A program made the translations under genes and the position numbers. From Gemmatimonadota bacterium (GTDB lineage: Bacteria; Gemmatimonadota; Gemmatimonadetes; Gemmatimonadales; GWC2-71-9), in NCBI GenBank assembly GCA_024640185.1, contig JAHEFN010000122.1, forward strand, positions 1 through 7,159: DNA of 7,159 nt, given 5' to 3'. Shown here piece by piece: positions 1 to 5,555 of the stretch (the first letter of the stretch is position 1; the number at the start of each line of letters is the position of its first letter). The notes under the pieces are model-generated. The model saw nothing but the letters and a program-made list of their open reading frames with translations. It ran no database searches and had not been told where the DNA came from.

Positions 1-184
1 CGGGGGGCGGCACCCACCGCCTGGGCGGGCCGTCCCCCAGCGGGGTCGGGCGGCCCCGCCGCCTCGCCGGAGGCGCCCGCCGCCATCGCCCTGAGCACCG
101 AGTGCATGGCACGGAGGCCGGCGCCCCACCCGGGACGCCGGCCTCCGCGTCGTGGCGCCCGACCGGTCGGTCAGGCGGAGGGGA
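1..184. other. Gene-free left flank
   Basis: No coding region is supported here. All frames are arginine-, proline-, alanine- and glycine-rich translations typical of GC-rich non-coding or shadow sequence. On the minus strand an ATG at 107-105 opens a frame that runs off the left edge, but it has no convincing ribosome site and a low-complexity Ala/Gly/Pro translation. It could be the very start of a gene or nothing. The one clear structure is the hairpin at 112-147, listed separately. Confidence 0.5.
112..147 (-). terminator. Strong hairpin downstream of the M1 peptidase gene
   Basis: Arms at 112-123 and 136-147 are perfectly complementary over 12 bp, with a GGAGGCCGGCG core and a 12-base loop. 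The hairpin starts 37 bases after the peptidase stop codon in the direction of its transcription. No T-run follows on either strand, so it is not a textbook Rho-independent terminator, although GC-rich bacteria often use such T-poor hairpins. Its position and perfect stem support transcription termination or 3'-end protection. The right arm shares the ten bases GCCGGCCTCC with the terminator at 3105-3135. Confidence 0.6.
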
Positions 185-2140
185 TCACGGCTTCGCCGCC
201 TCCCAGCCATTGTTGCTCCGATCGATGTCGACCAGCAGCCCATCGGGGTCGAGCTGGACCCCGACCAGCCGCTTGCCGGTGAACCGGTAGGTCCTCCGGT
301 AGCTGACGCTGTTGGTGCTCCAGACCTCGCCGGGATACCGGAACGTCTCGACACTCCCGTCGCTGAAGGTGAACCGGGCCCGGATCGGCAGCACGCCCCG
401 TTCCCGGTTGCCATAGACGACCGTCACCAGCTCGGCCTCACCGTCCATCCGGGTGGCGACCGAATCGACCGCCTGGTCGAAGCGGGCATTCTCGAGGAAC
501 CAGCCGCGCCAGAACCAGTCCAGGCGGCGCCCGCCCACGTCCTCCATCGAGCGGAAGAAGTCCGTCGGGGTCGGGTGCCGGAAGGCCCACCGGGCGGCGT
601 AGGTCCGGAACGCGTCGTCGAAGGCCGCCGGCCCGAGGATCTCCTGGCGCAGCAACTGCAGCCCGACGCTCGGCTTGATGTAGGCCGAGATGCCGAGGAA
701 GTTGGGCGCGATGCGGTCCGGATGGATCTCGATCGGCGTGTCGACGCCGGCCTGCATGACCCGCTCCACCAGGCCGCGCTCCCGCGCCGCCCGCGCCATC
801 TGGTCTCCCTGCTCGGGATAGCGGAGCGCCTCCGCGAAGGTGTTGATGAAGGTGTTGAACCCCTCGTCCTGCCACATGTGCCGGCGCTCATTCGAGCCGA
901 CGATCATCGGGAACCACATGTGCCCGATCTCGTGGGTGACGACGCTGTAGAGGTCCTGGACCCCCCGGCCGCGCGCCTCCATCGCGATCATCGGGTATTC
1001 CATCCCGCTGATCGGTCCCTCGACGGCCGAGATCTGCGGCCAGGGGTACGGGAACCAGCGCTCGGAGTACTCCGCGATCGACATCCGTGACTGGTCGGCG
1101 GCGTCGGACCAGTTGGCCGCGGCCGAGGGCCGGTAGTACGCCATCGCGAGGTGGCCGTTCCAGCTGGTGGCGTCCCACTGGTAGTCCGGAGCCGCGGCCC
1201 ACACGGCATCCCGGACATGCTGGGCACTGAACCGCCAGGTGCGGGTGCCGGTCCGGGTCGGCCGGGCCGACCCGTCGGCCAGCTCGGCCGCGGTGATGAT
1301 CCGCACCACGGTGTCGACCGTGGCGGCGGTCGCCAGGCGGCGGACCTGCACCGGGGTGAGGACCTCGCCCGGGTTGGTCAACATCCCGGTGGCCGCCACG
1401 ACGTAGCCGGCGGGCACGGTCAGGGCGAGGGTGTAGTCGCCGTAGTCGAGGTAGAACTCGCCCTGCCCGAGGTACGGATCGGTGTTCCACCCCTCGATGT
1501 CGTCGTAGACCGCCACGCGGGGGTACCACTGCGCCAGCTCGAAGAGGGAGCCGTCATACCCCATCCGGTCGGCACCGTGCTCGGGGATCCGGAAGTGCCA
1601 GGCGAGGTGCACCGTGGCCATCGCCCCCGGCGCCAGCGGCTCGGCCAGGTCGACCTTGAGGACGGTCCCCTCGTCGCGGTACGCCAGCTGCACCGGCTTC
1701 GCGGTCCGGCCGGTGCCGACCAGCTGCACGAGGCGGTCGATCACGTCGCCGCCGTCGAAGCCGCGGGCCCCGAACCGGGACTCCTGCGGGAAGATCAGCG
1801 AGTTCAGGGAGTTGGCCCGGAAGGCGTTCTGCTCGGCCTGCAGCCAGACGAACCGCAGGGTGTCGGGGGAGTTGTTGGTGTAGCGGAGGGTCAGGGTGCC
1901 GCTGAGGCCCTTGGTGAAGATGTCGAGGGTGGCGGCGATGTCGTAGTCGGCGCGGTTCTGCCAATAGGCGTGTCCCGGCGCCCCGCCACCGGTTCGGGTG
2001 TCGGTGGCGGCGGGGTGGTCGACCGGCGCGAAGATCGAGGTGTCGGCGACCGGCGCCTGCGGTCGGGGGGTGGGGGTGGCCCGCTGCCCGCTCGCCGGGA
2101 GGGCGAACAGTGCAAGGAAAATGGTCGGATATCTGTACAT
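185..2140 (-). CDS. Secreted M1-family zinc metallopeptidase (aminopeptidase-like)
   Basis: The 651-residue protein is predicted to be exported and to cleave peptides using one zinc ion. A signal peptide at about 1-18 (MYRYPTIFLALFALPASG) precedes a linker rich in Pro, Thr and Ala. An M1-type N-terminal beta domain covers about 65-330, and the catalytic domain runs to about 555. The zinc site is HEIGH at 403-407 with the third ligand Glu426, the exact HExxH-x18-E spacing of M1 enzymes. Residues 379-384 read GMEYPM, occupying the position of the family's GxMEN substrate-binding motif. Tyr487 in SAYIKP aligns with the transition-state tyrosine of the YxKG motif. The last ~95 residues look like a small beta domain. 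I chose the ATG at 2140 because the signal peptide begins there. No good Shine-Dalgarno sequence precedes it, and an in-frame GTG at 2197 would add 19 residues. The gene diverges from the DsrE-like gene and is followed by a hairpin. The family call is firm, but the substrate is unknown and free aminopeptidase activity is inferred. Confidence 0.92.
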   Translation of the reverse strand: MYRYPTIFLALFALPASGQRATPTPRPQAPVADTSIFAPVDHPAATDTRTGGGAPGHAYWQNRADYDIAATLDIFTKGLSGTLTLRYTNNSPDTLRFVWLQAEQNAFRANSLNSLIFPQESRFGARGFDGGDVIDRLVQLVGTGRTAKPVQLAYRDEGTVLKVDLAEPLAPGAMATVHLAWHFRIPEHGADRMGYDGSLFELAQWYPRVAVYDDIEGWNTDPYLGQGEFYLDYGDYTLALTVPAGYVVAATGMLTNPGEVLTPVQVRRLATAATVDTVVRIITAAELADGSARPTRTGTRTWRFSAQHVRDAVWAAAPDYQWDATSWNGHLAMAYYRPSAAANWSDAADQSRMSIAEYSERWFPYPWPQISAVEGPISGMEYPMIAMEARGRGVQDLYSVVTHEIGHMWFPMIVGSNERRHMWQDEGFNTFINTFAEALRYPEQGDQMARAARERGLVERVMQAGVDTPIEIHPDRIAPNFLGISAYIKPSVGLQLLRQEILGPAAFDDAFRTYAARWAFRHPTPTDFFRSMEDVGGRRLDWFWRGWFLENARFDQAVDSVATRMDGEAELVTVVYGNRERGVLPIRARFTFSDGSVETFRYPGEVWSTNSVSYRRTYRFTGKRLVGVQLDPDGLLVDIDRSNNGWEAAKP

Positions 2141-2165
2141 GTGGCGATGGCCGCGAAGAGGGTGA

Positions 2166-2186
2166 GGGTGGCCCGGGCGGCCACCC
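2166..2186. repeat. Inverted repeat in the M1 peptidase leader
   Basis: GGGTGGCC at 2166-2173 pairs perfectly with GGCCACCC at 2179-2186 across a 5-base loop. In the peptidase mRNA this hairpin would sit just upstream of the ATG at 2140 and downstream of an AGGAG at 2205-2201 (minus strand). It may affect translation initiation, but that is inference. Confidence 0.4.
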
Positions 2187-2228
2187 GGAGACTGCACTTG
2201 CTCCTACGCAGCCCGACGCGGGAAGTGT

Positions 2229-2268
2229 CGCCTGCCCCCGGCAGAGCCCGGGTGTCCCCGGGCAGGCG
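2229..2268. repeat. Inverted repeat between the divergent genes
   Basis: CGCCTGCCC at 2229-2237 is the exact reverse complement of GGGCAGGCG at 2260-2268. The 22-base spacer contains further short GC-rich self-complementarity. Its place near the middle of the divergent region would suit an operator or an attenuator-like fold. No known binding-site consensus was recognised. Confidence 0.35.
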
Positions 2269-2380
2269 CCGCGGCTGCCGGCACCGCCGCCCCCACCCCG
2301 CCTACCGGGATCCCATGTCGGGTCCGCGGCCCGGTCTCCGCATCCCCCCATGTACGACCACGACACACTGCAATCCCACC

Positions 2381-2386
2381 GGGGAG
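2381..2386 (+). promoter_or_regulatory. Ribosome binding site that sets the DsrE-like gene start
   Basis: GGGGAG lies 8 bases before the ATG at 2395, the usual spacing. In-frame alternatives are GTG 2386 (overlaps the site), ATG 2389 (only 2 bases away), and the distant ATG 2350, which would place the site inside the coding region. The choice of 2395 also gives a normal signal peptide. Confidence 0.65.
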
Positions 2387-2394
2387 TGATGACC

Positions 2395-3075
2395 ATGTTG
2401 AAGCGAACCAACCGCGGCCTGAGCCGCGAGATGATGATGACGGTGGCGGCCGGGCTGGTGCTCGGTGGCACCCTGGCGATGACCCTCCCGGCCGGCCCGG
2501 CCGAGGCCCGCGCGGCGTCGGATGCCGCGGTGGCCCAGCACGACGAGTGGCTGACCGCGCTCGACGGCGAGTACCAGCAGTTCTTCGACGCCGCCGCGCC
2601 CAACGGCGGGCTGCCGCTGGTGCATCTGCTGAACTACTACGACACCTACAACACGGCGTACAACGTCCCCGACGAGCAGATCGACGGGATCCTGACCTTT
2701 TACGGCGCCACCACGTTCCACGGCCTCAACGACGCGATGTGGGCCAAGTACAACCTCGGCGCCTTCGTGGGCGAGGTCGACGCCGACGGCACGGGCTTCG
2801 ACCACAACCCCTGGCGGACCGCCCCGACGGCGCTCGGGATGACCCTGCCACAGGCGTCGATCGAGTCGATGCAGGCGCGCGGTGCGACCTTCATCCTCTG
2901 CAACAACGCCCTGGGCATCTTCGCCAACATCGTGGCCCAGAAGCTCGGCCTCGACGGCACGGCGGTCTACGAGGACCTCAAGGCGAACATCCTTCCGGGC
3001 GTGACTCTCGTCCCGGGCATGGTGATCGCGATCGACAAGGCGCAGCGCGCCGGGATCAGCTACCACAAGCAGTGA
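2395..3075 (+). CDS. Secreted DsrE/DsrF-like protein with a single cysteine
   Basis: This 226-residue protein has a basic N-terminus (MLKRTNRG), a hydrophobic stretch at about 13-31 and a likely signal-peptidase site near AEARA at 36-40, so it should be exported to the periplasm or outer surface. The mature part reads as an alternating alpha/beta fold. One segment at about 98-122 ends in LNDAMWAKYNLG. The strand ATFILCNNALG at 164-174 carries Cys169, the only cysteine. The C-terminus has LPGVTLVPGMVIAIDKAQRAG at 200-220. A Cys-Asn strand followed by a 'LPGV..VP..V..I...Q..G..Y' ending is how DsrE/DsrF-type domains typically close, and I base the call on that remembered pattern. Cytoplasmic DsrE proteins relay sulfur on a cysteine, so Cys169 could do the same or act in redox or thiol binding. 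That is inference, because this lineage is exported and uncharacterised. The gene appears monocistronic, diverging from the M1 peptidase gene and ending before a strong shared terminator. The family call is moderate and the function unknown. Confidence 0.6.
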   Translation: MLKRTNRGLSREMMMTVAAGLVLGGTLAMTLPAGPAEARAASDAAVAQHDEWLTALDGEYQQFFDAAAPNGGLPLVHLLNYYDTYNTAYNVPDEQIDGILTFYGATTFHGLNDAMWAKYNLGAFVGEVDADGTGFDHNPWRTAPTALGMTLPQASIESMQARGATFILCNNALGIFANIVAQKLGLDGTAVYEDLKANILPGVTLVPGMVIAIDKAQRAGISYHKQ

Positions 3076-3078
3076 GCT

Positions 3079-3093
3079 GACACCCCGGGTGTC
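3079..3093. repeat. Short palindrome after the DsrE-like gene
   Basis: GACACCC at 3079-3085 and GGGTGTC at 3087-3093 are perfect inverted copies around one central C, starting 4 bases after the stop codon. The one-base loop makes a full RNA hairpin impossible, so this may be a protein-binding palindrome or an accessory part of the terminator region. Function is not evident. Confidence 0.4.
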
Positions 3094-3104
3094 CGACAGG
3101 ACAG

Positions 3105-3135
3105 AGGCCGGCCCCCGCAGTGCGGGGGCCGGCCT
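3105..3135. terminator. Bidirectional terminator between convergent genes
   Basis: A perfect 14-bp GC-rich stem (arms 3105-3118 and 3122-3135) closes a 3-base loop AGT. It can be extended by an outer GACAGG/CCTGTC stem (3095-3100 with 3136-3141) across a 4-base bulge. It starts 29 bases past the DsrE-like stop and 27 bases past the pilC stop in their respective directions, so it can serve both convergent transcripts. No long T-run follows, only TCCTGTCGT on the plus strand. It is the strongest hairpin seen in the window. Confidence 0.8.
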
Positions 3136-3151
3136 CCTGTCGTCCCGGGGG

Positions 3152-3177
3152 ACGGTGGGTGCCTAGGCGCCCACCGT
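3152..3177. repeat. Inverted repeat overlapping the pilC stop codon
   Basis: ACGGTGGGTGCC (3152-3163) and GGCGCCCACCGT (3166-3177) are reverse complements except for one G-T pair, with TA between them. The centre coincides with the pilC TAG stop, so the left arm lies outside the gene and the right arm encodes the last residues of PilC. It may add to termination or 3'-end stability. In a plus-strand transcript the odd pair is a G-U wobble, and in the pilC mRNA it is an A-C mismatch. Confidence 0.5.
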
Positions 3178-4368
3178 GTCCATCATCCCGAAGATCGGCA
3201 GGTACATCGCGACGATCATGCCGCCGACGATGACACCGAGGACGAGGATCATCACCGGCTCGAGCAGCGAGAGCAGCCCCGAGACGGCGACATCGACCTC
3301 GTCATCATAGAAGTCGGCGATCTTGGAGAGCATCTCGTCGAGGCCGCCGGTCTGCTCGCCGACGGCGATCATCGAGATCACCATCGGGGGGAAGACCCCT
3401 GACTTCTCGAGCGGGGCGGCGATCGTGTCGCCCCCGGCGATCGAGGCCCGGGACGCCATGATCGCGTCCTGGATGATCGCGTTGCCGGCGGTCTTGGCGG
3501 TGATCTCGAGGCCATCGAGGATCGAGACACCCGAGGAGATCAGGGTGCCGAGGGTCCGGGTGAACCGCGACACCGCCGACTTGCGGAGCACGTCGCCGAG
3601 GACCGGCATCCCGAGCAGCAGCGCGTCGATCTGGCGCCGGCCCGGCGCGGTCTTGTAGTACCGGTTGATCGCCACGACGGCCAGCCCGATGCCGCCGGCC
3701 ACCGCCCACCACCACGCCTGCAGGAAGGCGGACAGCCCGATCACGAACCGGGTCGGCAGCGGCAGTTCCACCGCCGCATCGGCGAACATGCTCTGGAAGA
3801 TCGGGATCACGAAGATCAGCAGGATCGCGATCGCGCCCGCGGCGACCGAGAGGATCACCGCCGGGTAGATCATGGCGCTCTTCACCTTGCGGATCAGGGC
3901 GTCGTTCTTCTCGAGGAAGGTGGCCAGCCGGAGCAGGATCGTGTCCAGGATACCGCCGGCCTCGCCGGCGGCGACCATGTTGACGTAGAGTCCCGAGAAC
4001 GCCGTGGGATGCTTGGAGAACGCATCGGCCAGGGTGTTGCCCGCCTCGACGTCGAAGACCACCGCCTTGGTGACTTCCTTGAGCTTCGGGTTCTCGGTCT
4101 GGGCCGCCAGGATGTTGAGTGACTGCACCAGCGGCAGGCCCGAGTTGATCATCGTCGCGAACTGCCGCGTGAAGATCACGATGTCGCGGGTGCTGATCCG
4201 GTTGCCGAAGGTGAAGGTCAGCTGCTTCGGGGCCTCGCGAAGCGAGACCAGCACCAGCCGGTTCTTCCGCAGGTGCCCGAGCAGTTCATCCCGGGTGGGA
4301 GCGCTGAAGCTCCCCTTCATGATCTGGCCGGTGGCCGCGCTCTTGGCCGTGTACTCGTAGACAGGCAT
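3163..4368 (-). CDS. pilC: Type IV pilus inner-membrane platform protein PilC
   Basis: The 401-residue protein has the normal length for PilC/GspF proteins, which sit in the inner membrane and pass motion from the PilB and PilT ATPases to the growing or retracting pilus. It starts with the typical short N-terminal motif MPVYEYTAKSAATGQ. Two tandem T2SSF domains follow at about 67-190 and 270-392, each carrying the hallmark GE..GG.LD motif (GEAGGILD at 135-142 and GEQTGGLDEM at 337-346). Membrane segments fall at about 168-191, 218-235 and 368-391, the usual three-helix arrangement. The ATG at 4368 is preceded by AGAGGAG with a 9-base spacer. It is the last gene of the pilB-pilT-pilC operon, 86 bases after pilT, and ends in TAG within an inverted repeat ahead of the bidirectional terminator. 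GspF of a type II secretion system is the alternative, but the adjacent pilT argues for pili. Confidence 0.95.
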   Translation of the reverse strand: MPVYEYTAKSAATGQIMKGSFSAPTRDELLGHLRKNRLVLVSLREAPKQLTFTFGNRISTRDIVIFTRQFATMINSGLPLVQSLNILAAQTENPKLKEVTKAVVFDVEAGNTLADAFSKHPTAFSGLYVNMVAAGEAGGILDTILLRLATFLEKNDALIRKVKSAMIYPAVILSVAAGAIAILLIFVIPIFQSMFADAAVELPLPTRFVIGLSAFLQAWWWAVAGGIGLAVVAINRYYKTAPGRRQIDALLLGMPVLGDVLRKSAVSRFTRTLGTLISSGVSILDGLEITAKTAGNAIIQDAIMASRASIAGGDTIAAPLEKSGVFPPMVISMIAVGEQTGGLDEMLSKIADFYDDEVDVAVSGLLSLLEPVMILVLGVIVGGMIVAMYLPIFGMMDTVGA

Positions 4369-4377
4369 CCGCCGGTA

Positions 4378-4384
4378 CTCCTCT
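4378..4384 (-). promoter_or_regulatory. pilC ribosome binding site
   Basis: Read on the minus strand, AGAGGAG sits 9 bases before the pilC ATG (4368). It supports that start and gives pilC its own initiation signal despite the 86-base gap after pilT. The gap (4369-4454) also contains the GC palindrome CGGCCGGCCG at 4408-4417. I saw no clear promoter in it. Confidence 0.7.
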
Positions 4385-4454
4385 TGCGCTGACGAAGGGT
4401 CGAGAATCGGCCGGCCGGCTCACCCGCCCGGTCGGTCGCAACGGTGTCGCCGTG

Positions 4455-5555
4455 TTACCGCATGGCGGCGATCGCCTGGTCCTCCACCGGCACCTCGCCG
4501 ATGGCCCGCAGGAACTCGGCCGGGTTGGACGACACCCGGAGGGCCTCGTCCTTGGCGATCTCCCGGCTCATGTACAGGGTGTACAGCGCGTCGTTCATCG
4601 TCTGCATCCCGTGCTTCTTGCCGGCCTGCATCAGCGAATAGATCTGGTGGACCTTGTCGTCGCGGATCACGGCCCGGATCGCCGGGGTCGCCACGAGGAT
4701 CTCGGCGACCATCACGCGGCCCCGACCGGAGGCCCGTGGCAGCAGGGTCTGGGTGACGATGCCCTCGAGGACGAACGCCAGCTGGGCGCGCACCTGCGCC
4801 TGCTGCTGGCTCGGGAAGACGTCGATCATCCGGTTGATGGCCTCGGGGGCCGAGTTCGTGTGCAGGGTGGCCAGGGCGAGGTGGCCGGTCTCCGCGATGG
4901 TGAGGGCGGCCGAGATCGTCTCGAGGTCCCGCATCTCGCCGACCAGGATGACATCGGGGTCCTCCCGGAGCGCGTACTTGAGCGCCGACGAGAAGGACTT
5001 GGTGTCGGTGCCGACCTCCCGCTGGTTCACGATGCACTTCTGGTGCTTGTGGATGAACTCGATCGGGTCCTCGACCGTGATGATGTGCGCGTTCCGCTCG
5101 CGGTTGATCTTGTCGATCATCGCCGCGAGGGTGGTCGACTTGCCCGAGCCCGTGGGGCCCGTCACCAGCACGAGGCCCCGCGGCTTCTCCGCCAGCTTGG
5201 CGGTGATCGCCGGCAGGTGGAGTTCCTCGAACGTCTTGACGTTGAACGGGATCATCCGCACCACCATCGACACGCAGCCGCGCTGCTTGAAGACGTTGCC
5301 GCGGAAGCGGGCCAGGTTCTGGATGCCGAACGAGAAGTCGAGCTCATCCTCCTGCTCGAAGCGCTTCTTCTGGGTCTCGGTCAGCACCGAGTACGCCAGG
5401 GTCAGGGTGTCCTTGGGGGACAGCACCTGGTCGACGCTGGCATTGGTGATCTCGCCGTCCACCCGGAGCTTGGGCCGTTCGCCGGCGGAGAGGTGCAGGT
5501 CGGACGCATCGCGCGAGAGCATCTCTTCCAGCAGGGCACGGAGGTTCAGACTCAT
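4455..5555 (-). CDS. pilT: Type IV pilus retraction ATPase PilT
   Basis: This 366-residue protein is of typical PilT length. PilT is a cytoplasmic hexameric ATPase that drives pilus disassembly, giving twitching motility and pulling force. The N-terminal PAS-like domain begins with the signature SDLHLSAGERPKLRVDG at 18-34. The ATPase core has Walker A GPTGSGKS at 133-140, the Asp box ITVEDPIEF at 159-167, Walker B DPDVILVGEMRD at 199-210 and the His box TGHLALATLHTN at 223-234. A form of the PilT-specific C-terminal motif is present at 292-300 as AIRAVIRDD, against the classical AIRNLIRE. There is no tetracysteine zinc site, as expected for PilT and unlike PilB. The ATG at 5555 overlaps the pilB stop codon (ATGA) and has AAGGAG 8 bases upstream inside the end of pilB, so the two genes are probably translationally coupled. 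It ends in TAA. A PilU paralogue is the main alternative, but its position between pilB and pilC favours PilT. Confidence 0.96.
   Translation of the reverse strand: MSLNLRALLEEMLSRDASDLHLSAGERPKLRVDGEITNASVDQVLSPKDTLTLAYSVLTETQKKRFEQEDELDFSFGIQNLARFRGNVFKQRGCVSMVVRMIPFNVKTFEELHLPAITAKLAEKPRGLVLVTGPTGSGKSTTLAAMIDKINRERNAHIITVEDPIEFIHKHQKCIVNQREVGTDTKSFSSALKYALREDPDVILVGEMRDLETISAALTIAETGHLALATLHTNSAPEAINRMIDVFPSQQQAQVRAQLAFVLEGIVTQTLLPRASGRGRVMVAEILVATPAIRAVIRDDKVHQIYSLMQAGKKHGMQTMNDALYTLYMSREIAKDEALRVSSNPAEFLRAIGEVPVEDQAIAAMR

Larger units (their letters stand above)
2141..2394. promoter_or_regulatory. Divergent intergenic region
   Basis: These 254 bases lie between the starts of the M1 peptidase gene (leftward) and the DsrE-like gene (rightward), so they should hold both promoters. 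I could not pick out convincing -35/-10 boxes for either direction. Two inverted repeats stand out. One is an 8-bp stem with a 5-base loop at 2166-2186, about 25 bases upstream of the peptidase ATG on its transcript. The other is a 9-bp stem at 2229-2237 and 2260-2268 around a 22-base GC-rich loop. Either could be an operator, an RNA leader structure, or a chance product of the base composition. Confidence 0.5.

Noticed and set aside
1..107. Possible gene start at ATG 107 (minus strand) running off the left edge
   Set aside because: Only 35 codons are visible, with a low-complexity Ala/Gly/Pro translation and no clear ribosome site. Too little to support a call.
152..1090. Long plus-strand open frame opposite the M1 peptidase gene
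   Set aside because: Its translation is rich in Arg, Pro, Gly, Asp, His and Val with no recognisable motif. Long antisense frames are expected opposite GC-rich genes, and the minus-strand frame has complete M1 motifs.
1891..2184. Minus-strand frame starting VAARATLTLFAAIA, which looks like a signal peptide
   Set aside because: After the first 15 or so residues it becomes Ser/Pro/Arg-rich shadow sequence inside the M1 gene. The true frame has its own signal peptide at 2140.
1151..2389. Long plus-strand open frame across the M1 peptidase N-terminus and the intergenic region
   Set aside because: A low-complexity Gly/Val/Arg-rich translation, antisense to the signal peptide and N-domain of a clear gene.
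2110..2394. N-terminal extension of the DsrE-like gene from 2110 or 2350
   Set aside because: The extension is Pro/Gly/Arg-rich, runs into the divergent gene's start and would bury the signal peptide. The GGGGAG at 2381-2386 points to ATG 2395.
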